This document shows positions 44,228 to 52,851 of a stretch of 64,000 bases of DNA, piece after piece (within the stretch, counting starts at the first letter, position 1; each line of letters begins with the position of its first letter). This DNA is from an uncultured Pelagibacteraceae bacterium (GTDB lineage: Bacteria > Pseudomonadota > Alphaproteobacteria > Pelagibacterales > Pelagibacteraceae), in the NCBI GenBank assembly GCA_902564245.1, contig CACFAF010000003.1, positions 1 through 64,000 of the forward strand, read 5' to 3'. The notes below the pieces were generated by a model that saw only the letters and a list, made by a program, of their open reading frames with translations, had not been told where the DNA came from and did not search any database. The position numbers and the translations under genes were made by a program.

Positions 44228-45233
44228 TAAGTTTAATTTTATTTTTTCCAGTAATTATTTTACCTATAATATATGGTTTATAATCTTTGTTAAAAAATTT
44301 TTTAATTTTACTAAAATTTTTTTTATTTATAATAAGACAAAATCCGACACCACAATTAAAAGTTTTTAACATTTCTTTGTCATCAATTTTATTTTTTTTT
44401 AACCAGTTAAATATACTTTTAGTTTTTATTTTATTTAAATCAATATTTGCTACTAAATTTTCTGGAATAACCCTTTTTATATTATCAGCAATTCCACCAC
44501 CAGTTATATTTGCACATCCATTAATTAAATTATGTTTAATTAAATTTAGAACTTCTTTAACATAAATTTTTGTAGGCTTTAAAAGTTCTTCTTTTAAAAA
44601 TTTATTTCTTTTTAAATTAATTTTATTTTTACTTAAAATATACCTTATTAATGAATAACCATTAGAATGAACTCCACTAGATGGTATTGCTAATATTAAA
44701 TCATTTTTTTTAATTTTTTCTTTTTTTAAAATTTTATTTTCTTCGACAATTCCTACTGCAAAACCAGCAATATCAAATTTACCTTTTGTGTAAGTTCCAG
44801 GCATTTCTGCTGTTTCACCACCAACTAGTTCACATTCTGAAATTTTACATCCTCTAATAATACCTTTTAAAATTGATCTAAGTTTTTTTAAGTTAATTTT
44901 GTTAATTGATATATAATCTAAAAATAATAAAGGCCTTGCACCCTGTACAATTAAATCATTAACACTCATTGCCACTAAATCAATTCCAATAGTATCAAAT
45001 TTGTTTAATTGATTGGCAATTTCAATTTTTGTACCAACCCCATCTGTACATGCTACAATTTTGGGTTTTCTTAAATTGCTGGGTATGTCTGAAATTGATC
45101 CAAAACCACCGATATTTTTAAACTTTTTTTTGCCTTTATTCTTTGTAGAAATATTAGATATAAACTTAATAAATTTGTCAGATGCATTTATGTTTACTCC
45201 ACTTTTTTCATATGTAAATTTATTTTTTTTCAT
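44205..45233 (-). CDS. purM: Phosphoribosylformylglycinamidine cyclo-ligase
   Basis: Closes the imidazole ring in purine synthesis (AIR synthase). Features: KNIGGFGSISDIPSNLRKPKIVACTDGVGTK, GIDLVAMSVNDLIVQGARPLLFLDYI, ELVGGETAEMPGTYTKGKFDIAGFAVG, and SSGVHSNGYSLIR, all typical of the family. 342 aa. It is divergent from the DUF2066 gene with only 11 bp between start codons, so at least one promoter must lie inside coding sequence. Confidence 0.96.
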   Translation of the reverse strand: MKKNKFTYEKSGVNINASDKFIKFISNISTKNKGKKKFKNIGGFGSISDIPSNLRKPKIVACTDGVGTKIEIANQLNKFDTIGIDLVAMSVNDLIVQGARPLLFLDYISINKINLKKLRSILKGIIRGCKISECELVGGETAEMPGTYTKGKFDIAGFAVGIVEENKILKKEKIKKNDLILAIPSSGVHSNGYSLIRYILSKNKINLKRNKFLKEELLKPTKIYVKEVLNLIKHNLINGCANITGGGIADNIKRVIPENLVANIDLNKIKTKSIFNWLKKNKIDDKEMLKTFNCGVGFCLIINKKNFSKIKKFFNKDYKPYIIGKIITGKNKIKLNGKINWS

Positions 45234-45244
45234 TAGTATAAAAT

Positions 45245-46321
45245 ATGCAGTTTAAAAAATTAAAAAACTCGATCAATCTATATATATTTTTTTTTTCATA
45301 TCTTCTATTCATAAATATAATATTGATTGAATCTTTATCTGCTAATAATTTTAAAGTTGAAGATCTTAAGATTTCCCAGCCTTTTGAGCTCAATTTTAAT
45401 AAATCAAAAGTTATTGATAGAGGATTTAAAGAAGCCTTTTTAGAATTAGTCTCTATGATTACAACTTCTAAGGATAAAGAAAAAATAAAAAAAACTCAAT
45501 TATCTAAAATAAAAGGATTAATCGATTCTTTTACAATGAGCGATGAAAAATTCATTGATAATAAATATCATGTTAACTTTGATGTAAATTTTAATAAAAA
45601 AAATACATTAGATTTTTTTGAAGAAAATAATATTTTTCCCTCAATTCCTAAAAAAAAAAAATTGTTATTAATTCCAATTTTGGTTGATTTACAATTAGAA
45701 CAAGTTCAACTATTTAATAATAATATTTTTTATGAAAAATGGAATAATAACAATAAACGATTTTACTTATTAAATTATATATTACCAAATGAAGATATCG
45801 AGGATGTAAATTTGATCTCTTTAAATAGTAAGTCAATTGAAGATTATAATTTTCAAGAAATAATAAAAAAATATGATTTAAATGATTTTATTATAGTAAT
45901 TATCTATAAAGATAGTAATAAATTTAAAATATTATCTAAAATGCAACTAAATAATTCATTAAGAATTATTAATCAAAATTTTGAGAGTATTGATTTAACT
46001 TCTGAGAAAGATTTTTACTTAATATTAGATAATTTAAAGATTTCATATGAAAATTATTGGAAAAGTATCAATCAAATTAATACTTCAATTAAATTGCCTT
46101 TAACTATCTCCATAAAATCAGACAAAAATAATAAGATTAGATGGGTAGAAGATATTTTGAATGAACTTGATTTAATTTCTAAGTTCGAAATATCTAGATT
46201 CAATAGTCAAAATTTATATTTTAAAATTATATATAATGGTTCGCCTGATATGTTTATCAATGATATGAATGAAAGAGGGATAAAAATTAAAAAGCAAAAT
46301 CAAATTTGGATAGTTGAATGA
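45245..46321 (+). CDS. DUF2066 domain protein, exported
   Basis: Conserved protein of unknown function. An N-terminal hydrophobic segment (INLYIFFFSYLLFINIILI, residues 10-29) with ESLSANNF after it looks like a signal peptide. The body follows the DUF2066 outline: GFKEAFLELVSMITTSKDKEKI, then MSDEKFIDNKYHVNFDVNFNKKNTLDFFEENNIFPSIPKKKKLLLIPILVD. In alphaproteobacteria this gene sits between purM and the hda-like gene, as here, with a stop/start overlap (ATGA) to the latter. Role unknown. Confidence 0.78.
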   Translation: MQFKKLKNSINLYIFFFSYLLFINIILIESLSANNFKVEDLKISQPFELNFNKSKVIDRGFKEAFLELVSMITTSKDKEKIKKTQLSKIKGLIDSFTMSDEKFIDNKYHVNFDVNFNKKNTLDFFEENNIFPSIPKKKKLLLIPILVDLQLEQVQLFNNNIFYEKWNNNNKRFYLLNYILPNEDIEDVNLISLNSKSIEDYNFQEIIKKYDLNDFIIVIIYKDSNKFKILSKMQLNNSLRIINQNFESIDLTSEKDFYLILDNLKISYENYWKSINQINTSIKLPLTISIKSDKNNKIRWVEDILNELDLISKFEISRFNSQNLYFKIIYNGSPDMFINDMNERGIKIKKQNQIWIVE

Positions 46322-46986
46322 GGGATTTGAACCAACTTTTATTAAATTTTAATCATAAAGAAAATTTTAGAGATGATGATTTTTATGTAAGCAAAAGTAA
46401 TTATTATGTTTTTAATTTAATAAGTGGTTGGCCGAAGTGGGAAAAAAATATATTAAATATTTGTGGTGAGAGATATTCTGGAAAAACTCATTTAACCAAT
46501 ATTTTTACTAAGAAATTTAGAGCAATAAGTGTAAATGCTGTTTCTTTCGAGGATAAGCACTTAAGAGAAATTAAAATTCATGAAAACATTATATTAGATA
46601 ATTTTAGTGAAAATATTGATGAAAGATTAGTTTATTCTTTATTTAATATAGTTGACCAAGATAATAAATATTTAATTATTAATTCTATAACTCCAATAAA
46701 TCAGATTAATTTTAAATTAAATGATTTAAAATCTAGAGCTAAAAATTGTCTTGTTGCAAATATTGAAAAACCTGATGATGAATTAATTTTTGCCTTAATA
46801 TTGAAAAATTTTTCAGATCGCCAAATCACTATAGATAGAAAATTAATAGATTTTATCATTAAAAGAGTAGAGAGATCATATGGCAAAATAAATGAATTCA
46901 TATATAAAATTGATGAGATTAGTTTAAAAAAGAAAAAATCAATTGATTTTAAGATTATAAAAGAAGTATTAGAAACTTTAAAGTGA
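46318..46986 (+). CDS. hda: Hda-like DnaA-related protein
   Basis: DnaA-family AAA+ protein without the DNA-binding domain; relatives (Hda/HdaA) stimulate ATP hydrolysis by DnaA to prevent over-initiation of replication. QLLLNFNHKENFRDDDFYVS opens it; the Walker A loop reads CGERYSGKTHLTNIF (about 50-60), with ENIILDNFSENID as the Walker B region and FSDRQITIDRKLIDFIIKRVERSYGKINEFI as the sensor-2 lid. 222 aa. ATG overlaps the stop of the DUF2066 gene; the stop overlaps the GTG of aspS. Confidence 0.85.
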   Translation: MRDLNQLLLNFNHKENFRDDDFYVSKSNYYVFNLISGWPKWEKNILNICGERYSGKTHLTNIFTKKFRAISVNAVSFEDKHLREIKIHENIILDNFSENIDERLVYSLFNIVDQDNKYLIINSITPINQINFKLNDLKSRAKNCLVANIEKPDDELIFALILKNFSDRQITIDRKLIDFIIKRVERSYGKINEFIYKIDEISLKKKKSIDFKIIKEVLETLK

Positions 46987-48767
46987 ATAAATATAGAACA
47001 CATAATTGTAACGAATTATCAAAAGCCAATAAAGGGACTAGTATAATTCTATCAGGCTGGATAAATAAAAAACGTGACCATGGAAATCTTTTATTTATTG
47101 ATTTACGAGATAATTATGGAGTTACACAGTGTATAATTGAAAAAACTAATTCCAGTTTTAAAAATTTAGAAAAAATTCAGTTAGAGAGTGTAATAAAAGT
47201 TATTGGAAAAGTAGCTGAGAGAAGCAAAGAAACTATCAATAATGAAATTAAAACTGGCGAGATAGAAGTTATTATAGATAGTTTTGAATTACTTGGTATT
47301 TGTAAAGAACTTCCAATGCCCATATTTAGTGATCAAGAATACGCTGAAGAGATAAGACTTAAATATAGGTTCTTAGATTTAAGAAGAAAAAAAATTCATA
47401 AAAATATCATTCTTAGGTCAAAAGTTATTTCATTCATAAGAGATGAAATGATAAAATTAGGTTTTTTAGAATTTCAAACACCAATTTTAACATCTTCGAG
47501 TCCAGAGGGAGCTAGAGATTTTTTGGTTCCAAGCCGATTGAATCCAGGAAAATTTTATGCACTCCCTCAAGCACCTCAACAATTCAAACAATTAATAATG
47601 ATTTCAGGTTTTGACAAATATTTTCAAATTGCACCTTGTTTTAGAGATGAGGATGCAAGATCAGATAGAAGCCCAGGAGAATTTTATCAATTAGACTTAG
47701 AAATGTCATTTGTAGAACAAGAAGATGTATTCAAAGTAGTTGAAAAATTAATGGTTAATTTATTTAAAAATTTTTCATCAAAAAAATTAATACATGAAAA
47801 ATTTCCAAGAATCTCTTACGAAGAAGCAATGCTTAAGTATGGTTCTGATAAACCTGATTTACGTAATCCTTTAATTATTAGTGATTTGACAAAAATTTTT
47901 ACTAGAGATGATGTTACTTTTGAAATATTTAAAAAACTTGTAAAAAAAGGATCAAAAGTAAGATGTATTGTAGCAAAAAATACAAAAGATAAATCTAGAA
48001 ATTTTTTTGATAATATTGATAAGTGGGCAAAAGAACAAGGAGCATCTGGTTTAGCGTATTTTACTTTGGAAAAAAATACAAAAATCACAGGTAAAGGACC
48101 AGTTGGAAAATTTTTTTCTGAAGAGGCTTTAAAAGAAATTATGAAAATAACATCAGCTGAAATTGGTGATAGTATATTTTTTGCTTGTGGCAATATTCAT
48201 GAGGTTCAATCAATTTCATCTTTGGCAAGAGACAAAATAGCTAAAGATCTTGACCTTATAGATGAAAGTAAATTTGCATTTTGTTGGATTGTTGACTATC
48301 CAATGTTCGAATTAGACGAAAAAACAAAAAAAATTAAATTTAGTCACAATCCTTTTTCAATGCCCCAAGGTGATATTAATAAACTAAATTTTGATAAACC
48401 TTTAGAAATTAAAGCTTATCAATATGACATTGTTTGTAACGGTATTGAATTATCTTCTGGAGCAATTAGAAATCATTTACCTGAGTTAATGTATAAGCTT
48501 TTTTCTATAGCAGGATATAATAACAAACAGGTTAATGAAAAATTTAGTGGGATGATTAATGCCTTGAGCTATGGAGCGCCTCCACATGGTGGCATTGCGC
48601 CAGGTATTGATAGAATAGTTATGTTATTAGCTAATGAAAAAAATATAAGAGAGGTGACGATGTTTCCAATGAATCAAAATGCACAAGATTTAATGATGAA
48701 TGCTCCCTCAGAAGTATCAGAGGATCAATTGAAGGAACTTAACCTTTCTTTAAAAAAGAAAAAATAA
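46983..48767 (+). CDS. aspS: Aspartyl-tRNA synthetase
   Basis: Charges tRNA-Asp, possibly also tRNA-Asn as in many alphaproteobacteria. Starts with GTG overlapping the hda-like stop (GTGA). N-terminal OB-fold (LSGWINKKRDHGNLLFIDLRDNYG), class II motif 2 in FRDEDARSDRSPGEFYQLDLEMSF, the bacterial insertion (GAD) domain in residues 290-420, and motif 3 GAPPHGGIAPGIDRIVMLLA. 594 aa, normal. Convergent with the NrdJ-like gene, 2 bp apart. Confidence 0.97.
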   Translation: MNKYRTHNCNELSKANKGTSIILSGWINKKRDHGNLLFIDLRDNYGVTQCIIEKTNSSFKNLEKIQLESVIKVIGKVAERSKETINNEIKTGEIEVIIDSFELLGICKELPMPIFSDQEYAEEIRLKYRFLDLRRKKIHKNIILRSKVISFIRDEMIKLGFLEFQTPILTSSSPEGARDFLVPSRLNPGKFYALPQAPQQFKQLIMISGFDKYFQIAPCFRDEDARSDRSPGEFYQLDLEMSFVEQEDVFKVVEKLMVNLFKNFSSKKLIHEKFPRISYEEAMLKYGSDKPDLRNPLIISDLTKIFTRDDVTFEIFKKLVKKGSKVRCIVAKNTKDKSRNFFDNIDKWAKEQGASGLAYFTLEKNTKITGKGPVGKFFSEEALKEIMKITSAEIGDSIFFACGNIHEVQSISSLARDKIAKDLDLIDESKFAFCWIVDYPMFELDEKTKKIKFSHNPFSMPQGDINKLNFDKPLEIKAYQYDIVCNGIELSSGAIRNHLPELMYKLFSIAGYNNKQVNEKFSGMINALSYGAPPHGGIAPGIDRIVMLLANEKNIREVTMFPMNQNAQDLMMNAPSEVSEDQLKELNLSLKKKK

Positions 48768-48769
48768 GT

Positions 48770-49594
48770 TTATTTTTTACCCTTAAGGTTAATTTTTATA
48801 TCTGAGAGATCTACAAGATTTTTTTTATAATTATTTCTAACAAATCCTTTACTAGTAATATCTTTTACAAGTTTTAAAAATTGGTTTTGATCATCTGAAT
48901 TTTTATCATCTTCAGTGTTAGATTTTTCCGATCCTCCAATTAAAGGAGTGTGAGCTAAATCCTCCCTATTTTGATAAGAAATAGCTAATTCTCTAAATAT
49001 ATAATCTAATATAGATGATGCACTTAATATTCTATCATTACCATGAACTTTTCCAGAAGGTTCAAATTTTGTATTAACGTAAGCATTTATAAATTCATCC
49101 AAAGGTACCCCATACTGTAGCCCAAGCGATATAGCTATCGCGAAGTTATTCATTAACGCTTTTACTAATTCACCTTCTTTGCTGGTATCAATGAAAATTT
49201 CTCCTATTTTTCCATCTTCATATTCACCTGTATGAAGATAAACTTTATGATCTCCAATTGTAGCTTTTTGAATATAGCCTTTTCTTCTATCTGGCATACT
49301 AAATCTTTTGCCAGCAGCTTCATTTAATTTTTTTACAAAATTTTGATTTGATACTTTAGATTCTACTTTTAGTTGTTCATGCTCTTTTACTATGTCTAAT
49401 TTTTTAGTTTCTAAATTTTTATTTTTTGCATCGAGATTTTTTGTTTTTCTTGTATCAAATTTAACATCTAATATTTCAAATTTCCCGTCATTTCTATTTT
49501 CTAGATTTGATAACTCAGTTTCATTTATATCATCTAGATAATGGTCTACTTTAAAACTGCACGTATAATAAGTTTCTACTAAATATTTAGCCAT
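48770..49594 (-). CDS. Stand-alone protein related to the C-terminal domain of class II ribonucleotide reductase NrdJ
   Basis: A 274-aa protein whose middle and C-terminal parts match the TSCPD-type tail domain of adenosylcobalamin-dependent ribonucleotide reductase: [63 protein letters not shown], and [21 protein letters not shown] with DLAHTPL. There is no catalytic barrel and no terminal CxxC. The N-terminus ([17 protein letters not shown], then [21 protein letters not shown]) is distinct, followed by a charged coiled-looking linker (residues 48-85). It could be a split NrdJ subunit like pseudomonad NrdJb, or a separate regulator. No other RNR gene is in the window. Confidence 0.72.
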   Translation of the reverse strand: MAKYLVETYYTCSFKVDHYLDDINETELSNLENRNDGKFEILDVKFDTRKTKNLDAKNKNLETKKLDIVKEHEQLKVESKVSNQNFVKKLNEAAGKRFSMPDRRKGYIQKATIGDHKVYLHTGEYEDGKIGEIFIDTSKEGELVKALMNNFAIAISLGLQYGVPLDEFINAYVNTKFEPSGKVHGNDRILSASSILDYIFRELAISYQNREDLAHTPLIGGSEKSNTEDDKNSDDQNQFLKLVKDITSKGFVRNNYKKNLVDLSDIKINLKGKK

Positions 49595-49709
49595 TTTATC
49601 TCATAATTAAAAATTATTTGAATCTTAAGATAATTAATTTATATACAAATTCTTACTTTAGTCTAATTTAATTTATACAATTTTAAATTGAACTATTTAC
49701 TTAATTATT

Positions 49710-50069
49710 ATGTTGACATTTTTTAAAAAAATTTTCATTTGGTGGAATCAAGAAACAATCGGAACAAAATTACAAACAATTTTTTTTGGAAAACTAGTTG
49801 GCAAAGACTCTTTTGGTAATAAGTATTACCAGAGTAAATCAGGAAAAAGATGGGTGATTTATAAAGATGAAATTGATGCTTCTAAAATACCTAATGAATG
49901 GTTTTCTTGGATACACTTTACAAAAAATAAAATTGAAAATTCTCATGAATTAAAAAAATATAATTGGCAAAAACCACATCAGTCAAATCAAACAGGTACA
50001 GAAAATTCTTACCATCCTAATAAAGAAAATAATGAAATTAAAAAAAAGTATAAAACTTGGAATAGTTAA
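49710..50069 (+). CDS. NDUFA12-like NADH:ubiquinone oxidoreductase accessory protein
   Basis: Small protein of the NDUFA12/B17.2 family, a supernumerary complex I subunit shared by alphaproteobacteria and mitochondria. Signature: WWNQETIGTKLQTIFFGKLVG, then DSFGNKYYQSKSGKRWVIYKDEIDASKIPNEWFSWIHFTKN, and the Pro/Asn-rich KPHQSNQTGTENSYHPN tail. 119 aa. Its 3' part overlaps the following DUF2155 gene by 38 bp in another frame. A 115-bp gap precedes it, the longest in the window, with a weak promoter-like TTGAAT-N16-TATATA at 49618-49645. Confidence 0.88.
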   Translation: MLTFFKKIFIWWNQETIGTKLQTIFFGKLVGKDSFGNKYYQSKSGKRWVIYKDEIDASKIPNEWFSWIHFTKNKIENSHELKKYNWQKPHQSNQTGTENSYHPNKENNEIKKKYKTWNS

Positions 50070-50433
50070 TTGTATTATTTTTGTATTTCTAATATTTAAT
50101 ACTTTAGAAGCTACAGAGAAAAAATTGGAAATTATTGATAATAATTTTATAGAAATAAAAATATTAGATAAAGTTAGCTCAAAAAATAGTTTTTTAAAAA
50201 TTAAGGTTGGAGAACAAAAAAAATTTAAGAATCTTTTAATTAAATCCTTAAGATGTAAAAATTCAGAGTTTGATGATAACCCTGAAGTTTCAGCTTATAT
50301 ACAAGTAAAAGATTTAACTAATAAGAATAATGATGAGGTTTTTGTTTTTAATGGATGGACTTTTTCATCAAGTCCAACTATCAGACCTTTTGATCATCCA
50401 GTATATGATATTTGGTTGACAAAATGTTATTAA
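50032..50433 (+). CDS. DUF2155 domain protein, exported
   Basis: Alphaproteobacterial protein of unknown function commonly found beside the NDUFA12-like gene. N-terminal signal-like hydrophobic stretch GIVNCIIFVFLIFNTLEA. The mature domain has LDKVSSKNSFLKIKVGEQKKF, LIKSLRCKNSEFDDNPEVSAYIQV and the hallmark FNGWTFSSSPTIRPFDHPVYDIWLTKC; the two Cys (about 83 and 132) may form a disulfide. 133 aa. It overlaps the upstream gene by 38 bp and shares a TTAA stop with accC. Confidence 0.85.
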   Translation: MKLKKSIKLGIVNCIIFVFLIFNTLEATEKKLEIIDNNFIEIKILDKVSSKNSFLKIKVGEQKKFKNLLIKSLRCKNSEFDDNPEVSAYIQVKDLTNKNNDEVFVFNGWTFSSSPTIRPFDHPVYDIWLTKCY

Positions 50434-51767
50434 ATAACTTTTTCATTGTCTAACCAACTCACATTAAAGTCTGAATTAACAAATTTTTTATGAGTTAGTA
50501 ATATTTTATGTAAATCGATTGTAGTTGTAATTCCATCAATTACAAATTCATCTAGTGAACGAATCATTCTCTGAATCGCTTCTGTTCTATTTCTTCCATG
50601 ACAGATTAATTTACAAACCATGCTGTCATAATATGGAGTTACCTTGTATCCCTGAAATATTGCACCGTCTACTCTAGTCCTAAAACCAGAAGGTTGATGA
50701 CACATATTTATTATTCCAGGCGATGGTTGAAAATTCTTGCTTGCATCTTCAGCATTGATTCTGCATTCTATAGCGTGACCCCTCGGTGAAATATCACTTT
50801 GTTTTAAAGCTGTTTCTTCAGAAAAGGCAATCCAAATTTGTTCTTTAATAATATCTATTCCTGTTACCATTTCAGTTACTGGGTGTTCTACTTGCACTCT
50901 AGTATTCATCTCAAGAAAGTAAAATTTGTTGTCTTCATATATAAACTCAACAGTACCAGCTCCCATATATCCAATTTTAGACACCATATTTACTGTTTTT
51001 TCAAAAAGATCTTTTCTAATTGTATCAGTAAGAACTGGACTAGGGGTTTCCTCAATTAGTTTTTGATGTCTTCTTTGTACTGAACAATCTCTTTCATGAA
51101 GATGAACTACTCTATTTTTTCCAGCTAATATTTGAACTTCAATATGTCTTGGATTTTGAAAAAATTTTTCAATGTATACTTCATCATTTCCAAAATATTT
51201 TAGTGCTTCTGATTTTGCAGTAGAGAATAAAGTTTCAAACTCTTCTTCTTTATATACAATTTTCATTCCTTTTCCTCCACCACCACCTGAAGCTTTAATT
51301 AAGACTGGAAAGCCAATTTTTTTACAAAGTTCTTTTGCTTCATAAGCATCTTTTACTCCACCTTCAGATCCTTCTATTACTGGTAATCCATTTTCTTTAG
51401 CTATTCTTTTAGCCTGGATTTTATCACCCATCATTTCAATATGTTTTGATGAAGCTCCAATAAAATTAATTTTATTTTCTTCCAAAATTCTCGCAAAATT
51501 TGCATTTTCAGAGAGAAAACCATACCCAGGATGAACTGCATCAGCATTAGTAAGTTCTATTGCGGACATCAATGCAGGAATATTTAAATAACTATTTGAT
51601 GGTTGATAAGAACCTATACAAACACTTTCATCTGCCAATCTTACATGCATCGAGTCTTTATCAACGTCAGAATGAACTGCAACTGTCTGTATTCCCCATT
51701 CCTTACAAGCTCTGATAATTCTAACGGCAATTTCTCCTCGGTTCGCAATTAATATTTTTTTAAACAT
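50430..51767 (-). CDS. accC: Biotin carboxylase subunit of acetyl-CoA carboxylase
   Basis: ATP-grasp enzyme that carboxylates the biotin of AccB, first half-reaction of malonyl-CoA formation. Motifs: ILIANRGEIAVRIIRACKE, HPGYGFLSENANFA, ATP-binding KASGGGGGKGMKIV, CSVQRRHQKLIEE, and FLEMNTRVQVEHPVTE with the catalytic basic residues. 445 aa. It shares one base with the end of accB (stop/start overlap), forming aroQ-accB-accC. Confidence 0.97.
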   Translation of the reverse strand: MFKKILIANRGEIAVRIIRACKEWGIQTVAVHSDVDKDSMHVRLADESVCIGSYQPSNSYLNIPALMSAIELTNADAVHPGYGFLSENANFARILEENKINFIGASSKHIEMMGDKIQAKRIAKENGLPVIEGSEGGVKDAYEAKELCKKIGFPVLIKASGGGGGKGMKIVYKEEEFETLFSTAKSEALKYFGNDEVYIEKFFQNPRHIEVQILAGKNRVVHLHERDCSVQRRHQKLIEETPSPVLTDTIRKDLFEKTVNMVSKIGYMGAGTVEFIYEDNKFYFLEMNTRVQVEHPVTEMVTGIDIIKEQIWIAFSEETALKQSDISPRGHAIECRINAEDASKNFQPSPGIINMCHQPSGFRTRVDGAIFQGYKVTPYYDSMVCKLICHGRNRTEAIQRMIRSLDEFVIDGITTTIDLHKILLTHKKFVNSDFNVSWLDNEKVI

Positions 51768-52189
51768 TAATTTAGAATCACAAGTGTTTGTCCAAATTCA
51801 ACAGGTGATCCATCTTGAACACATATTTCTTTTATTGTTCCATCAAAAGTGGCTGGCACATGATTCATCGTTTTCATTGCCTCAACTATCATAATTGTAT
51901 CACCTTTTTTTATTTTTTTTCCAACTTCAATAAATTTTTTTGCCCCAGGCTCTGGTGCAAGATATGCTGTACCTATAATTGGTGATGTAACTCGTTTTCC
52001 TGATAATACTTCCCCAACATCTGTTATAGTCTTAGCAGATTTTTTTACATCTATATTTTGTGATGAATTAACTGAAGTTGATTTAGAAACTTTAATTTTT
52101 AGATCTTTATTTCCATACTCAAGCTCAGTTAAATTAAACTCATTTAAGTAATCGGTTAATTCTTTAATTAATTTTTTATCAATTTTCAT
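51767..52189 (-). CDS. accB: Biotin carboxyl carrier protein of acetyl-CoA carboxylase
   Basis: Carries the biotin cofactor between AccC and the carboxyltransferase. The biotinyl lysine is Lys106 in IVEAMKTMNHV; the lipoyl-like domain runs from about residue 65 (VTSPIIGTAYLAPEPGAKKF) to the end, with a helical N-terminal domain (LIKELTDYLNEFNLTELEY) and Ser/Asn-rich linker. 140 aa. It overlaps aroQ by 11 bp and touches accC. Confidence 0.96.
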   Translation of the reverse strand: MKIDKKLIKELTDYLNEFNLTELEYGNKDLKIKVSKSTSVNSSQNIDVKKSAKTITDVGEVLSGKRVTSPIIGTAYLAPEPGAKKFIEVGKKIKKGDTIMIVEAMKTMNHVPATFDGTIKEICVQDGSPVEFGQTLVILN

Positions 52190-52625
52190 TTTGTAATAGT
52201 TTTTGCATTGAAATTATGGCCAAAATATATCCATTGTCCCCTAGACCAAAAATACCTCCATCTACCACATCACTAATTAAAGATTTATGTCTAAATTCTT
52301 CTCTTTTGTATATGTTTGAAATATGTAGCTCAATTTTAGGTTTTTTATAAATACTTAGTGCATCTCTTATTGCAACTGAAGTATGAGTAAAACCTGCGGC
52401 ATTTATTATTATACCATCATGTGTTTTTGAGGCTTTTTGAATAATTGTTACAATTTCTCCTTCAATATTTGATTGTATAAAGTCTAGATTAATATTCAGA
52501 TCTTTAGATTTTTTTAAACAATTTTTCTTTAATTCCTCAAAAGTAATTGAACCATATTGTGATTGTTCTCTTTCACCTAATAGATTAATATTTGGACCAT
52601 TAATAATTATAACATTATTACTCAT
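52179..52625 (-). CDS. aroQ: 3-dehydroquinate dehydratase, type II
   Basis: Third step of the shikimate pathway. Conserved: IIINGPNINLLGEREQSQYG (Tyr nucleophile), FIQSNIEGEIV, IINAAGFTHTSVAIRDAL and ELHISNIYKREEFRHKS with catalytic His and Arg. I start at the ATG at 52625 (MSNNVIIING), giving 148 aa; the track start reaches into the start of divergent thiS. The aroQ-accB-accC order is common. Confidence 0.95.
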   Translation of the reverse strand: MSNNVIIINGPNINLLGEREQSQYGSITFEELKKNCLKKSKDLNINLDFIQSNIEGEIVTIIQKASKTHDGIIINAAGFTHTSVAIRDALSIYKKPKIELHISNIYKREEFRHKSLISDVVDGGIFGLGDNGYILAIISMQKLLQNEN

Positions 52626-52641
52626 TAAGATCTTATATAAC

Positions 52642-52851
52642 ATGAAAAAAATAAAAATTAAATTAAATGGTAAATGGTCATTAATTAAAGGTAATTTAAG
52701 TTTATATAGCCACCTTAAAAATTTAAAAATACCATTAAAAAAAGTAGCAATTGAACTAAATCAAGAAATAGTAGATAAAAACACACTTAGAAAAACTAAA
52801 TTGAAAAATAAAGATAAAATTGAAATTGTTCATTTTATAGGGGGTGGCTAA
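52642..52851 (+). CDS. thiS: Sulfur carrier protein ThiS
   Basis: Ubiquitin-like carrier that delivers sulfur for the thiazole ring of thiamine. 69 aa; ends in the required di-glycine (EIVHFIGGG), and [20 protein letters not shown] with KDKIEIVHF matches the family. It overlaps thiG by 8 bp and is divergent from aroQ with a 16-bp gap, too short for a TPP riboswitch, so expression is probably not thiamine-regulated by that route. Confidence 0.92.
   Translation: MKKIKIKLNGKWSLIKGNLSLYSHLKNLKIPLKKVAIELNQEIVDKNTLRKTKLKNKDKIEIVHFIGGG

Noticed and set aside
45237-45242. TATAAA just before the DUF2066 gene start
   Set aside because: Only 2 bp before the ATG, so transcription would start inside the coding sequence.
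47816-48193. 125-aa minus-strand ORF inside aspS
   Set aside because: Antisense shadow; aspS is complete and conserved in this stretch.
49595-49709. Longest intergenic gap checked for RNA genes or a missed ORF
   Set aside because: Uniformly AT-rich with no stem or open frame of note; only a weak promoter-like TTGAAT/TATATA.
52626-52641. Possible TPP riboswitch ahead of thiS
   Set aside because: The gap is only 16 bp; no room for the aptamer.
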